13,152 nucleotides of DNA from DATMFV01 sp964651005 (GTDB lineage Bacteria > Verrucomicrobiota > Verrucomicrobiia > Chthoniobacterales > Chthoniobacteraceae): the NCBI GenBank assembly GCA_964651005.1, contig CAZYVL010000069.1, positions 1 through 13,152 of the forward strand, read 5' to 3'. The notes under the pieces are model-generated. The model saw only the letters and a program-made list of their open reading frames with translations, had not been told where the DNA came from and searched no databases. The position numbers and the translations under genes were made by a program. Each line of letters begins with the position of its first letter. Positions within the stretch are counted from its first letter, which is position 1. Of the stretch, positions 1-9,648 are shown piece after piece.

Positions 1-118
1 CTTAGCGCATCCCACCCCCCCGTCAACCGATTTTCTCTCTTTTTCTTCATTTTTTCTCCGCCAACCCGCCGCCGCCAAAACCGCTTGATTTGCAGGGGGC
101 CGATTCTAACCTGCGCCA
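1..118. other. Non-coding leader upstream of gcvP
   Basis: No gene is visible here. Bases 31-58 are almost purely pyrimidine on the plus strand (T and C with a single A at 49), which stands out in an otherwise GC-rich window. An in-frame TAA at 107-109 closes the gcvP frame 12 bases before its ATG. A G-run at 95-99 lies too far (about 19 bases) from the ATG to be a good ribosome binding site. A TTGATT at 85-90 could be a weak -35 box, but no convincing -10 box follows at normal spacing. The stretch may also hold the tail of an upstream transcription unit outside the window. Confidence 0.5.
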
Positions 119-3031
<2,913 letters not shown>

Positions 3032-3798
3032 CAGCAGCGGCAGACGCCCCGGCGCGTGGCCCCTCCTGCTTCCCGCCTGCCTCGCCGCCGCTCTCCTCCT
3101 CGCAACAGGCGGCGCGGCCCGGTGCGCGCAAGAGGCTCCCGCCGAATCGGTCGCCACGCTCCTCGCCGCCGCCCGCGTCGGACCGCCGCGAGCCGACCTG
3201 CTCGCCCGGCTCTCGCAAGCGTGGTCCCGGGACGTGGACGCCCTCGCCAAAAAGAAAAAGAACGGCGAGGCGGAACACGCCGCCCGCAGCGCCGTGGAAA
3301 CAGCGGAACGCGCCGTCCAAACCGACCCCGCCTGCGCCGAAGCGCATCTCGCGCTCGCCATCGCCTGCGGAAAACTGACCGACTTCGTGGACAACTCCAC
3401 GAAGATGGCGCTCTCCCGGCGCATCCGCGACGAAGCACAACAGACCCTTGCCCTCAACCCGAAGAGCGACCTCGCGCACCACATCCTGGGCCGTTGGAAC
3501 TACGGTATCGCCACGCTCAACCCGATGCTCAAGCTCGCCGCCCGGGTGGTCTACGGCGCGCTCCCGCCCGCCTCGCTGGCCAAAGCGGCAAACCAGCTCG
3601 AACAAGCCGCCGCCCTCAACCCGAAAAAAATCCTCCACCACCACCATCTCGCGCTCGTCTACCGCGCCCTGGGGGAAAAGGAAAAAGAGAAGGGCCAGTG
3701 GAAACTCGTCCTGCAACTCCCCGCCGCCGACGAGGAAGACGCCGCAGCGCAAAAAGAGGCGCGAAAGGCGCTCCAACCGTGATGGGGAGGATGGCGAC

Positions 3799-3820
3799 GC
3801 GCTGATTACGAATCAGGCGC
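3799..3820. terminator. Imperfect hairpin between convergent genes
   Basis: GCGC (3799-3802) and TGATT (3803-3807) pair with AATCA (3811-3815) and GCGC (3817-3820), with an ACG loop and one bulged G at 3816. It covers the TGA stop of the SWIM gene (3813-3815) and lies just past the stop of the RMDN-like gene. Its position suits a shared terminator for the converging transcripts. No run of T follows directly on either strand (only TTTT at 3833-3836 on the plus side), so intrinsic termination is doubtful. Confidence 0.3.
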
Positions 3821-4730
3821 TCGGGCTTCGCCTTTTCGGGCGCGCGGGCGTTTTCGCGCGGGGCCGCTTCGAAGGCGTGGCGCGCTTTGGCTTCTCCGCT
3901 TTCGCTTTCGCCGCCGGGCGTTTCGCGGGAGCCTTGCGAGGCGGAACCTTCGAGGAAGATTTCTTCTTTGGAGCGGCCTTTCGAGCACGCCCGGGAACCG
4001 ACTTGGGCGACTTGGGCGGGGCAAGCTCCGGTGCAAGGTCGATCCCGAAAATCTCGGAAAGGGCGTCGCCGTCGAGTTCCGGCTCCCCTTCCACCGGCAA
4101 GCTCTGGGAGGCGGCGGCCTCGGCCAGCAGCTCCGCCGGATCGGTTTTTCGCAGGACAAAGAGCAATTCCGGCTGCGTATCCAGCCGCGCACCCACTCCG
4201 TAGAGCACGGCGGCAAGGTGCTTGCACAAGGAGGCCCAGTCCGGGCAGGAGCACTCCATCCTGAGCTCCGAGGAGCGCGGGAAAAGCCCGTCTGCGGGAT
4301 GGCACAGAACATCCATGACCGCGTTGGAAAACCGCCCCTGCAAAAGCTCCACCAGCGAGTCCACCCGCCCGGCACACGATTTGGCGATCGCCTTCCAGCG
4401 GGAATCGATCAGCGGGGTCAACGTAATCTTCTGCCGGTAAAGACGGGAGCCGAGCACCTGGGCATGGATCTCACCGGGGCAGATTTGCAGATCGATCACG
4501 GCACCGCTACGGACATAAGTTCTGCCGCGTGGGAGACGGTTGGAATAATCGCTGAAGTTTTCGAGATGGCCGCACCATTTCTTCCCCCAAAAGGTCGTGG
4601 CAATCGCCCGTCCCTCGATCGCCACCGGAGCCAATGGCAGCCCCTTCTCCTTCCGGGCGCGGATCCTCTTCTCCGCGTCCGCCCGACGCATGGCGATGGA
4701 AACGTAGGAGCCAAACGAATGCCAACTCAT
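3813..4730 (-). CDS. SWIM zinc-finger protein with histone-H1-like basic tail
   Basis: A 305-aa cytoplasmic protein. The N-terminal region carries the family signature TTFWGKKWCGHLE (45-57), DYSNRLPRGRTYVRSGAVIDLQI (61-83). The SWIM zinc finger follows: Cys160, Cys162, Cys169 and His171 in CSCPDWASLCKH, preceded by a helical segment. SWIM fingers bind zinc and are thought to contact DNA or protein partners. Residues 239-305 form a low-complexity tail rich in Lys, Arg, Ala, Pro and Ser (KAAPKKKSSSK, PAKRPAAKAKAEKPKR), like bacterial histone-H1-like tails, which suggests nucleic acid binding. The start at 4730 gives the conserved MSW..GSYVSIA opening typical of the family, although AAGGAG touches the ATG with no spacer. 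It follows the SNF2 helicase by 24 bases in the same frame. This neighbourhood is known from other bacteria (SNF2 helicase next to a SWIM protein), so the two proteins probably work together; the process is not established. Confidence 0.88.
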   Translation of the reverse strand: MSWHSFGSYVSIAMRRADAEKRIRARKEKGLPLAPVAIEGRAIATTFWGKKWCGHLENFSDYSNRLPRGRTYVRSGAVIDLQICPGEIHAQVLGSRLYRQKITLTPLIDSRWKAIAKSCAGRVDSLVELLQGRFSNAVMDVLCHPADGLFPRSSELRMECSCPDWASLCKHLAAVLYGVGARLDTQPELLFVLRKTDPAELLAEAAASQSLPVEGEPELDGDALSEIFGIDLAPELAPPKSPKSVPGRARKAAPKKKSSSKVPPRKAPAKRPAAKAKAEKPKRATPSKRPRAKTPARPKRRSPSA

Positions 4731-4736
4731 CTCCTT
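4731..4736 (-). promoter_or_regulatory. Ribosome binding site abutting the SWIM gene start
   Basis: On the minus strand AAGGAG runs directly into ATG (AAGGAGATG), a spacing of zero. A normal SD needs about 5-9 bases. No other ATG, GTG or TTG exists in frame between the helicase stop and this ATG, and the next ATG is codon 14, inside the conserved N-terminus. Translation may therefore depend on coupling to the helicase stop 24 bases upstream. Confidence 0.45.
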
Positions 4737-4740
4737 AACA

Positions 4741-4762
4741 AATAAGGCAATGCCTTATTGCC
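4741..4762. repeat. Two overlapping palindromes at the helicase/SWIM junction
   Basis: AATAAGGCAATGCCTTATT (4741-4759) is a perfect 19-base palindrome around one central base; as RNA it can form an 8-bp stem with a 3-base loop. Overlapping it, GGCAAT (4746-4751) and ATTGCC (4757-4762) form a second perfect 6-bp stem around GCCTT. The two structures cannot form together. The helicase TAA stop (4755-4757) lies inside both and the SWIM SD lies just beyond. The site could be an operator, an RNA switch controlling translational coupling, or a processing site; the sequence alone cannot tell which. Confidence 0.6.
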
Positions 4763-7418
4763 CGGCAAGCGCGCTCTGGAGGTCAAGGGAGACAAGGCGG
4801 AGCAGTTCGTCATTATTCATCTCCGTGAGCGCCGATTCTCCCCCTTCCGTTAGCACCCCCTCTGACAATCCGCGTTTATCCGCAATGAGCCGGTCGATTT
4901 TTTCTTCCACCGTTCCCCGGCAAACAAATTTGTGAACCATCACGTTCTTTTTCTGCCCAATGCGAAAGGCGCGATCGGTCGCCTGGTTTTCCACCGCCGG
5001 GTTCCACCACCGGTCGAAGTGGATCACATGGGCCGCTTGCGTCAGCGTCAGCCCCGTCCCTCCTGCTTTGAGGGAGAGGACAAAGAAAGGCGGCCCTTCC
5101 TCGCATTGGAAGGCCTCCACCAGCTTGCGCCGTTCCCCGGCAGGGGTTCCGCCGTGAAGAATCAGCCCGGAACGCCCGAACTGCCCGGCCAGGTAATCGT
5201 GGAGCGGCCGGGTCATCTCCCGGAACTGCGTGAAGATCAGCACTTTCTCCTGCCGCGCGGCAATCTCCTCGGCAATCTGCGCCAACCGCCTGAACTTGCC
5301 GCTTTCTTCCGGCATGTATTCGCCGCCCAGGAACTGGGCAGGATGATTGCAGAGCTGCTTGAGCCGCATCAACGTGCTGAGAATCACGCCGCGCCGCTTG
5401 ATGCCCTCGACCGCTTCGAGATGCCGGGCGAGTTCATCCACCGTCTGTTGATACAAAGCCGCCTGCCGTTTGGAGAGCGCGCAGAACGCCCGCACCTCGG
5501 TCTTGTCCGGCAGATCGGCGATCACCTTCCGGTCGGTCTTCAACCGGCGAAGAATGAACGGGCGGACCAGACGCCGCAGCGGGGCGAACCGCGCGGGATC
5601 TTCGCTTCGATTGATCCGCTTGGCGAGCGCGGTAAAGGCCTTTGCGCTGCCGAGCAAGCCGGGGTTCAAAAAGTCGAAGAGCGACCAGAGATCCCCGAGA
5701 CTATTTTCAATCGGCGTCCCCGTCAGCGCAATGCGCACCGGCGAGCGCAGTTCCTTGACCGCCTTCGACTGTCGCGCCCCCGGGGTTTTGATCGCCTGCG
5801 CCTCGTCAAGGATCACGCGGCTCCATTCCCGCTCGCGCAGAGATTGCTGCCGGGCGATCATTCCGTAAGTCGTGGCCACCAGATCGGCCTTGGCGATGGC
5901 TTCGGCCACCGCCACCGGGTCGTTGAGAATGGCAGAGGGCGTGCAGGAAGGGTGTGCCATGAAGAGGCGCAGCTTCGGCGCGAACTTCACCGCTTCCGCC
6001 TCCCAGTTCCCCAGCACGGAAGTGGGGGCGATCAACAACGCCGGTGCCTCCTGTTTCGCCTCCTGCTTCCATTGGGAGAGCGCGGCGAGCACCTGCACCG
6101 TCTTCCCGAGCCCCATATCGTCCGCCAGACACGCTCCCAACCCGAGTTGCGCCATAAACCGGAGCCAATAGACCCCCTCTTGCTGATACGGGCGCAGCTC
6201 GGCCTTGAAACCCGCCGGAAGCCGTCCGCTCCGCCGGGGATCGCGCAGTTGGGCAAGCTGCTGGTTGATCCACTCCCCCCCCTGCACGAACGACCACTTC
6301 CGCACCGCCTCCTGCTCGGCCTCCGGCTCCGCCCCGCCCGGCGCCATCCCCGAGAGAAGCCGAAACGCTTCGGCGAAAGAGACGCCATTTTTTCGATGCG
6401 CCGTCTCCAGCGTTCGCCAATGCTCAAGCACCTCTTTGAGTTTGGATGGGTCCACCTCCACCCACTGGCCCCGCAGGAAAACCAGCCCGTCCGTGCTGGA
6501 GAGAATCTTCTTCCACTCCGCGTCACCGAGTTCCTCCCCCTCCAGCGTCAGGCCGACCTTGAAATCCAGCAACGCCCCCAGCCCGACCGCCGACGGACGC
6601 TCTTCCCCCACGGATACCCGCACCGCAGGCCGGGCCGCCCGCCCCGCCTTCCACCAGTCCGGCAGCCGCACCAGCACCCCGCTCTCTTCCAGCACCGGCA
6701 CCTCCTTGAGAAAGCGATACGCTTCCCGGGCCGACCACGCCAACGGCTGAAAAATCCGCCGCGAATCCACGAGTTCCTTCACCGCCTCGCTCTTCTCCGC
6801 CGCGCGATGCACCGGCAGCAGGAGTGAAAGGAGCGCCTCCTTTGCCCCGGCGTACTCCCGCAACGCATTGCCGAGCGGAACATACTGCGGCTTCCCCTGC
6901 GAAGTCAGCAGATGCGTGTACGTGGCCAAAAAGGCAAAAGGCCGCTCGGGGTTCTTTTTGTTCTCCGCCAGGTGAAAGCTCACCCGGCCCACCAGATTCC
7001 ACGCCGGGTTCTGCGCTTTCAGCCATTCCTGCACCCCGCCGGGATGCGCCTTGGCCTTCTGTTGCACCCGCTCGTCCAGCGCCCGCCAAAGGGCATTGAA
7101 CCCCTCCACCCGCAAATACTCTCCGCCCCGCATCGGCGGCGCGCTCTCCAGGAACGCCTCCCACTCCGCCTCGGAAGGGGGAGGAATCTCCAACCGCTCC
7201 GGGGTCCGGCAGAAAACCGTCAGATAACGCCGTCCAAACTCCCGCCAATACGCCGCGCAAAGCGGCAGCGAGAGCTGCAACGCCTTTGTGGCCAGATGCA
7301 GGAGAAGGTCCGCCGAATCATCGCCTTCCCCACCCCCCTTCCGAACGGGGAAAAGAGCCTCCTCCCCCTCATCGGGAAGCCGGTAAAGATGCCCATGCGG
7401 CGAGAGCGCGATCTGCAC
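4755..7418 (-). CDS. SNF2-family (Swi2/Snf2, HepA-like) DNA-dependent ATPase/helicase
   Basis: An 887-aa ATP-driven double-stranded-DNA translocase of helicase superfamily 2. The two RecA-like lobes occupy about residues 405-850: LRPYQQEGVYWL (408-419), Walker A DDMGLGKT (433-440), DEAQ box (538-541), TGTPIEN (566-572), FILRRLKTDR (621-630), VLIFTQF (726-732), SLKAGGTGLTLT (782-793) and QATDRAFRIGQ (812-822). All catalytic motifs look intact. Residues 1-400 match the bacterial SNF2-associated N-terminal region (DUF3670-type), including the WxxLVGRVSFHLAEN area. No zinc-binding cluster is visible in it; the SWIM finger is on the next gene instead. The start is GTG at 7418; an in-frame TGA lies six codons upstream and no clear SD is seen. 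The 83-base gap before it is the largest inside the minus-strand array, so it may have its own promoter. Likely roles are remodelling protein-DNA complexes or RNA polymerase recycling (inference). Confidence 0.95.
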   Translation of the reverse strand: MQIALSPHGHLYRLPDEGEEALFPVRKGGGEGDDSADLLLHLATKALQLSLPLCAAYWREFGRRYLTVFCRTPERLEIPPPSEAEWEAFLESAPPMRGGEYLRVEGFNALWRALDERVQQKAKAHPGGVQEWLKAQNPAWNLVGRVSFHLAENKKNPERPFAFLATYTHLLTSQGKPQYVPLGNALREYAGAKEALLSLLLPVHRAAEKSEAVKELVDSRRIFQPLAWSAREAYRFLKEVPVLEESGVLVRLPDWWKAGRAARPAVRVSVGEERPSAVGLGALLDFKVGLTLEGEELGDAEWKKILSSTDGLVFLRGQWVEVDPSKLKEVLEHWRTLETAHRKNGVSFAEAFRLLSGMAPGGAEPEAEQEAVRKWSFVQGGEWINQQLAQLRDPRRSGRLPAGFKAELRPYQQEGVYWLRFMAQLGLGACLADDMGLGKTVQVLAALSQWKQEAKQEAPALLIAPTSVLGNWEAEAVKFAPKLRLFMAHPSCTPSAILNDPVAVAEAIAKADLVATTYGMIARQQSLREREWSRVILDEAQAIKTPGARQSKAVKELRSPVRIALTGTPIENSLGDLWSLFDFLNPGLLGSAKAFTALAKRINRSEDPARFAPLRRLVRPFILRRLKTDRKVIADLPDKTEVRAFCALSKRQAALYQQTVDELARHLEAVEGIKRRGVILSTLMRLKQLCNHPAQFLGGEYMPEESGKFRRLAQIAEEIAARQEKVLIFTQFREMTRPLHDYLAGQFGRSGLILHGGTPAGERRKLVEAFQCEEGPPFFVLSLKAGGTGLTLTQAAHVIHFDRWWNPAVENQATDRAFRIGQKKNVMVHKFVCRGTVEEKIDRLIADKRGLSEGVLTEGGESALTEMNNDELLRLVSLDLQSALAGQ

Positions 7419-7501
7419 GGGTACGAGAGGTAATCAAAGCCCCTTCCTGCGTCAAATGCTCGCCGCCGCGAAGGATGCGACAAAATGAATCGAAAAGACC
7501 C
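7419..7501 (-). other. Gap between the DUF2071 and helicase genes
   Basis: This is 83 bases without a gene, the longest gap in the minus-strand array. CCTTC (7442-7446) and GAAGG (7470-7474) can pair only as a short stem with a long loop, so I do not call a terminator. On the minus strand TTGACG (7450-7455) resembles a -35 box, but the sequence 15-17 bases further on (ATTACC/TACCTC) is a poor -10. If a helicase promoter exists here, the leader would be very short. Confidence 0.35.
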
Positions 7502-8233
7502 TCATTTGGGGCGGATGATCGGGGGCACGATCCGCCATGCATGGGGAATGTTTCGCATGATCAACCCGTGGTCGAAATGAATGGAGCCTTTTGGGAAGAT
7601 TCGCTCATCTTCGAAGAAGCTGGAGGAAATCTCCGCGACTTCAAAAGGTTCGACCCGCCAGATTTCCGTTCTCAGTTCGAGGCCGTCCAGACGCAACGGG
7701 TCACGCGTTGCCGAGTAGCCGATGCATCCCTTTTCGGAAAAAGCGGATGCCATCTCCAACGAACCGAAACACGACGAACCGGGCAAGGAATCAGCGGTTC
7801 TTCCATTCACGGTCATGGATGTGCTCCCGTCCACGGAAGTCATGGAAAGAGCCACGGAACTCCCCTCGTCCCGAATCTCGAACCGGGCACGTTGATGCTC
7901 CCCCGGAAAGATGCGCCCCCCGGCGAGAGCGGCAAGTTTCGAATCGGTGTCCCGGCGCGGAATGTATACGCCTTCTTGGGCCACCCCATGCTGGCTCCAT
8001 TTCACCGCGACACGATGGGCCGCATTCTCGCTGGAGAATGAGAGAAAAGCCGGAACCCCTTTTGGCCGGATTTGCTCCAACCGGATGAGGCAGATCCCGA
8101 GGATGGCGTGCCCCTCGAAGAGCTGGGGGGTGAAGCCACCAGGCAGAATCCGTTGCACAACCTCGGGATCGGCGCGGAAGTTGAGGAGCAGGCGTCTTTT
8201 GATCAGACCACGAATGATGGGAAGACGAAACAT
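7502..8233 (-). CDS. DUF2071 family protein (YqjF-like, acetoacetate-decarboxylase-like fold)
   Basis: A 243-aa soluble protein without signal peptide or membrane segment. Features recalled for the DUF2071 family are present: the opening RRLLLNFRADPEVVQRILPGGFTPQLFEGHAILGICLIRL (about 13-52), the SSEN motif (67-70) followed by HRVAVKW, GVYIPRRDTDSKLAALAGGRIFPGEH (88-113), and a C-terminal HFDHGLIMRNIPHAW (219-233). The family is annotated as uncharacterised, with a predicted fold related to acetoacetate decarboxylase; no reaction can be assigned. ATG 8233 follows the permease stop by 23 bases, with AGGA 11 bases upstream as a weak SD, so it is probably cotranscribed with the exporter genes. 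Nothing in the sequence ties its function to the exporter or to the helicase downstream. It ends with TGA just before the 83-base gap. Confidence 0.82.
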   Translation of the reverse strand: MFRLPIIRGLIKRRLLLNFRADPEVVQRILPGGFTPQLFEGHAILGICLIRLEQIRPKGVPAFLSFSSENAAHRVAVKWSQHGVAQEGVYIPRRDTDSKLAALAGGRIFPGEHQRARFEIRDEGSSVALSMTSVDGSTSMTVNGRTADSLPGSSCFGSLEMASAFSEKGCIGYSATRDPLRLDGLELRTEIWRVEPFEVAEISSSFFEDERIFPKGSIHFDHGLIMRNIPHAWRIVPPIIRPK

Positions 8234-8256
8234 GGTTTACTCAATCCTATTGTTTA

Positions 8257-9648
8257 TTACTCCATCGCTTCGGCATCCCGCTCCAGCCTGCCGATCTTCC
8301 GCCACTCGAAGAACGAGAGCACCCCGAGCAGCCCAAGGCTGACCCCCACGACGGAAAGCGCGATCCACATCCCCAACTCCCTTGAGACGATTGCGTCGGG
8401 ATGGACGGAATGGAGAAGAAATCCGGTGGTGGGCAGAAGCATGAAGAAGGAAGGATCCGCGTGCCTCGGGAGCGTCACCCCCAGCACGATGGCGAGCAGG
8501 ATGCATAACCCCTGGATGACGATGAAGAACTGAAAGGCCGACTTGCGGGGAAAAAAGAGGCGCACGAGAGCAAACGGCATGAAAATCATCCCGAGCAAGG
8601 CGTAGAAAAGAAAATCTTCGTCAACATCCCCAATCTGGTAGGACGACATCGCTGCGATCGCCGCCGTCACCAGCAGCGTGAAAAGCAGGCCGCTGCTCCA
8701 GCCGGGATACAGAATCCGCCCGGCGATCTTCGCCGCCCACGACGACCGGGAAAAAGGCCAGACCGGCCGGTAGAGGCTCGGAATCGCCCGGGGATTTTCC
8801 ATCAACGCACCGAGACAGACCGGCAGCGCGATGAGCACGGCGAGAGTCAACATCAACGAACGCTGGCCGAAGACCGCCGCAAGCAGCGCGGCAATCGCGA
8901 TCCCCGCCAGGGCAAGAAGCCGTTTGCGCGTGGCGTGGTTTTCTCCTGCGGGAGCGATCGCCGCGACGCCGACTTCCAGAAATCCCAGCAGGAAGACCGG
9001 CCCGAGCAGAAAGATGAGCAGGAAAACGAGAAGGACCCCGGAAGGGGTGTGGAACAGGTCAAAGAAGCCGGAACTCTGGAGGCGGAACACGCCGGTCAGA
9101 GAGACTGGAATGGCCGGGACGGCGAACACCACCCCGATGCCGAGCAACACTCGCACGAAGAGGGTGCGCAGGCACGGCGAAATCCCGACGGCAAACGCGG
9201 TGCCCAGCGCGCTCCCGACGAGAATCCACCCGAGCAGGACCAGCTCGTCAACAAGCTCGATTCCGCCGTAATAATAGCGCAGCACCACGTACGGCAGCAC
9301 GGAGCAGACGAGCAGCACGCCTTGAAGGAAAAGCGCCGCCCATTTCCCCACGATAATCCGCCACGCGGAGAGCTGCGTCAGGAGCAGCAGATCGAGCGTA
9401 TTCCCTTTGACTTCGCCCAGCACCGCCCCCAGCCCCCGCAATGGGATGCCGACAAGAAGCATCAAGGCCGTGGTGCTCCAGAAGAAGAAGCTGCCGACCT
9501 CGCGCGAATCCTCACCCCCCGCGCTCAGGATGCAGAAAATCATGAAAATCTGGAGCACCAGGAACAGGCCGACAAAGGCGCGGGAACGCAACCCCTGGCG
9601 GAGTTCCTTCACCACGGCGGGGCTTAACCAGTCTGCGAAGTCGTTCAT
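8257..9648 (-). CDS. ABC-2 type transporter permease
   Basis: A 463-aa integral membrane protein with roughly a dozen hydrophobic segments, among them about 26-44, 55-72, 102-125, 137-155, 165-185, 204-233, 243-283 (probably two), 318-336, 345-366, 372-392 and 426-447. The N-terminal cytoplasmic stretch LSPAVVKELRQGLRSRAF and the segment EVKGNTLDLLLLTQLSAWRIIVGKW (79-103), an ERRRGTLELLLLTPLS-like motif, are typical of ABC-2 permeases, with the coupling region following the second membrane segment. It is the membrane partner of the ATPase encoded immediately upstream; the ATG overlaps that gene's stop as ATGA (9645-9648). No SD precedes the ATG, so translation is probably coupled. The C-terminus is charged (FEWRKIGRLERDAEAME) and cytoplasmic. 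The substrate is unknown; such modules export lipids, polysaccharides or proteins, or serve envelope functions. Confidence 0.9.
   Translation of the reverse strand: MNDFADWLSPAVVKELRQGLRSRAFVGLFLVLQIFMIFCILSAGGEDSREVGSFFFWSTTALMLLVGIPLRGLGAVLGEVKGNTLDLLLLTQLSAWRIIVGKWAALFLQGVLLVCSVLPYVVLRYYYGGIELVDELVLLGWILVGSALGTAFAVGISPCLRTLFVRVLLGIGVVFAVPAIPVSLTGVFRLQSSGFFDLFHTPSGVLLVFLLIFLLGPVFLLGFLEVGVAAIAPAGENHATRKRLLALAGIAIAALLAAVFGQRSLMLTLAVLIALPVCLGALMENPRAIPSLYRPVWPFSRSSWAAKIAGRILYPGWSSGLLFTLLVTAAIAAMSSYQIGDVDEDFLFYALLGMIFMPFALVRLFFPRKSAFQFFIVIQGLCILLAIVLGVTLPRHADPSFFMLLPTTGFLLHSVHPDAIVSRELGMWIALSVVGVSLGLLGVLSFFEWRKIGRLERDAEAME

Noticed and set aside
85..112. Promoter for gcvP (TTGATT with TAACCT)
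   Set aside because: Both boxes are weak, with at most half of the -10 positions matching, and it would give a nearly leaderless transcript.
3056..3805. A 249-aa plus-strand frame overlapping the RMDN-like gene
   Set aside because: Arg/Pro-rich out-of-frame shadow; the other frame carries the signal peptide and TPR signatures.
4932..6827. A 631-aa open frame on the plus strand opposite the helicase gene
   Set aside because: Rich in Pro, Arg, His and Leu with no recognisable domain, and it is the complement of well-conserved SNF2 motifs. Long antisense open frames are expected in GC-rich coding DNA.
3813..7418. The SNF2/SWIM pair as part of a DISARM-like or other named defence island
   Set aside because: No methyltransferase, nuclease, DUF1998, phospholipase D or MoxR/VWA partner is present; the neighbours are housekeeping or exporter genes.
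7427..7455. Sigma-70 promoter for the helicase (minus strand TTGACG)
   Set aside because: Only the -35-like hexamer is good; no acceptable -10 box lies at 16-18 bases, and the start codon would follow almost at once.
7442..7474. Rho-independent terminator between the DUF2071 and helicase genes
   Set aside because: The stem is only five base pairs with a loop over 20 bases and no T-run.
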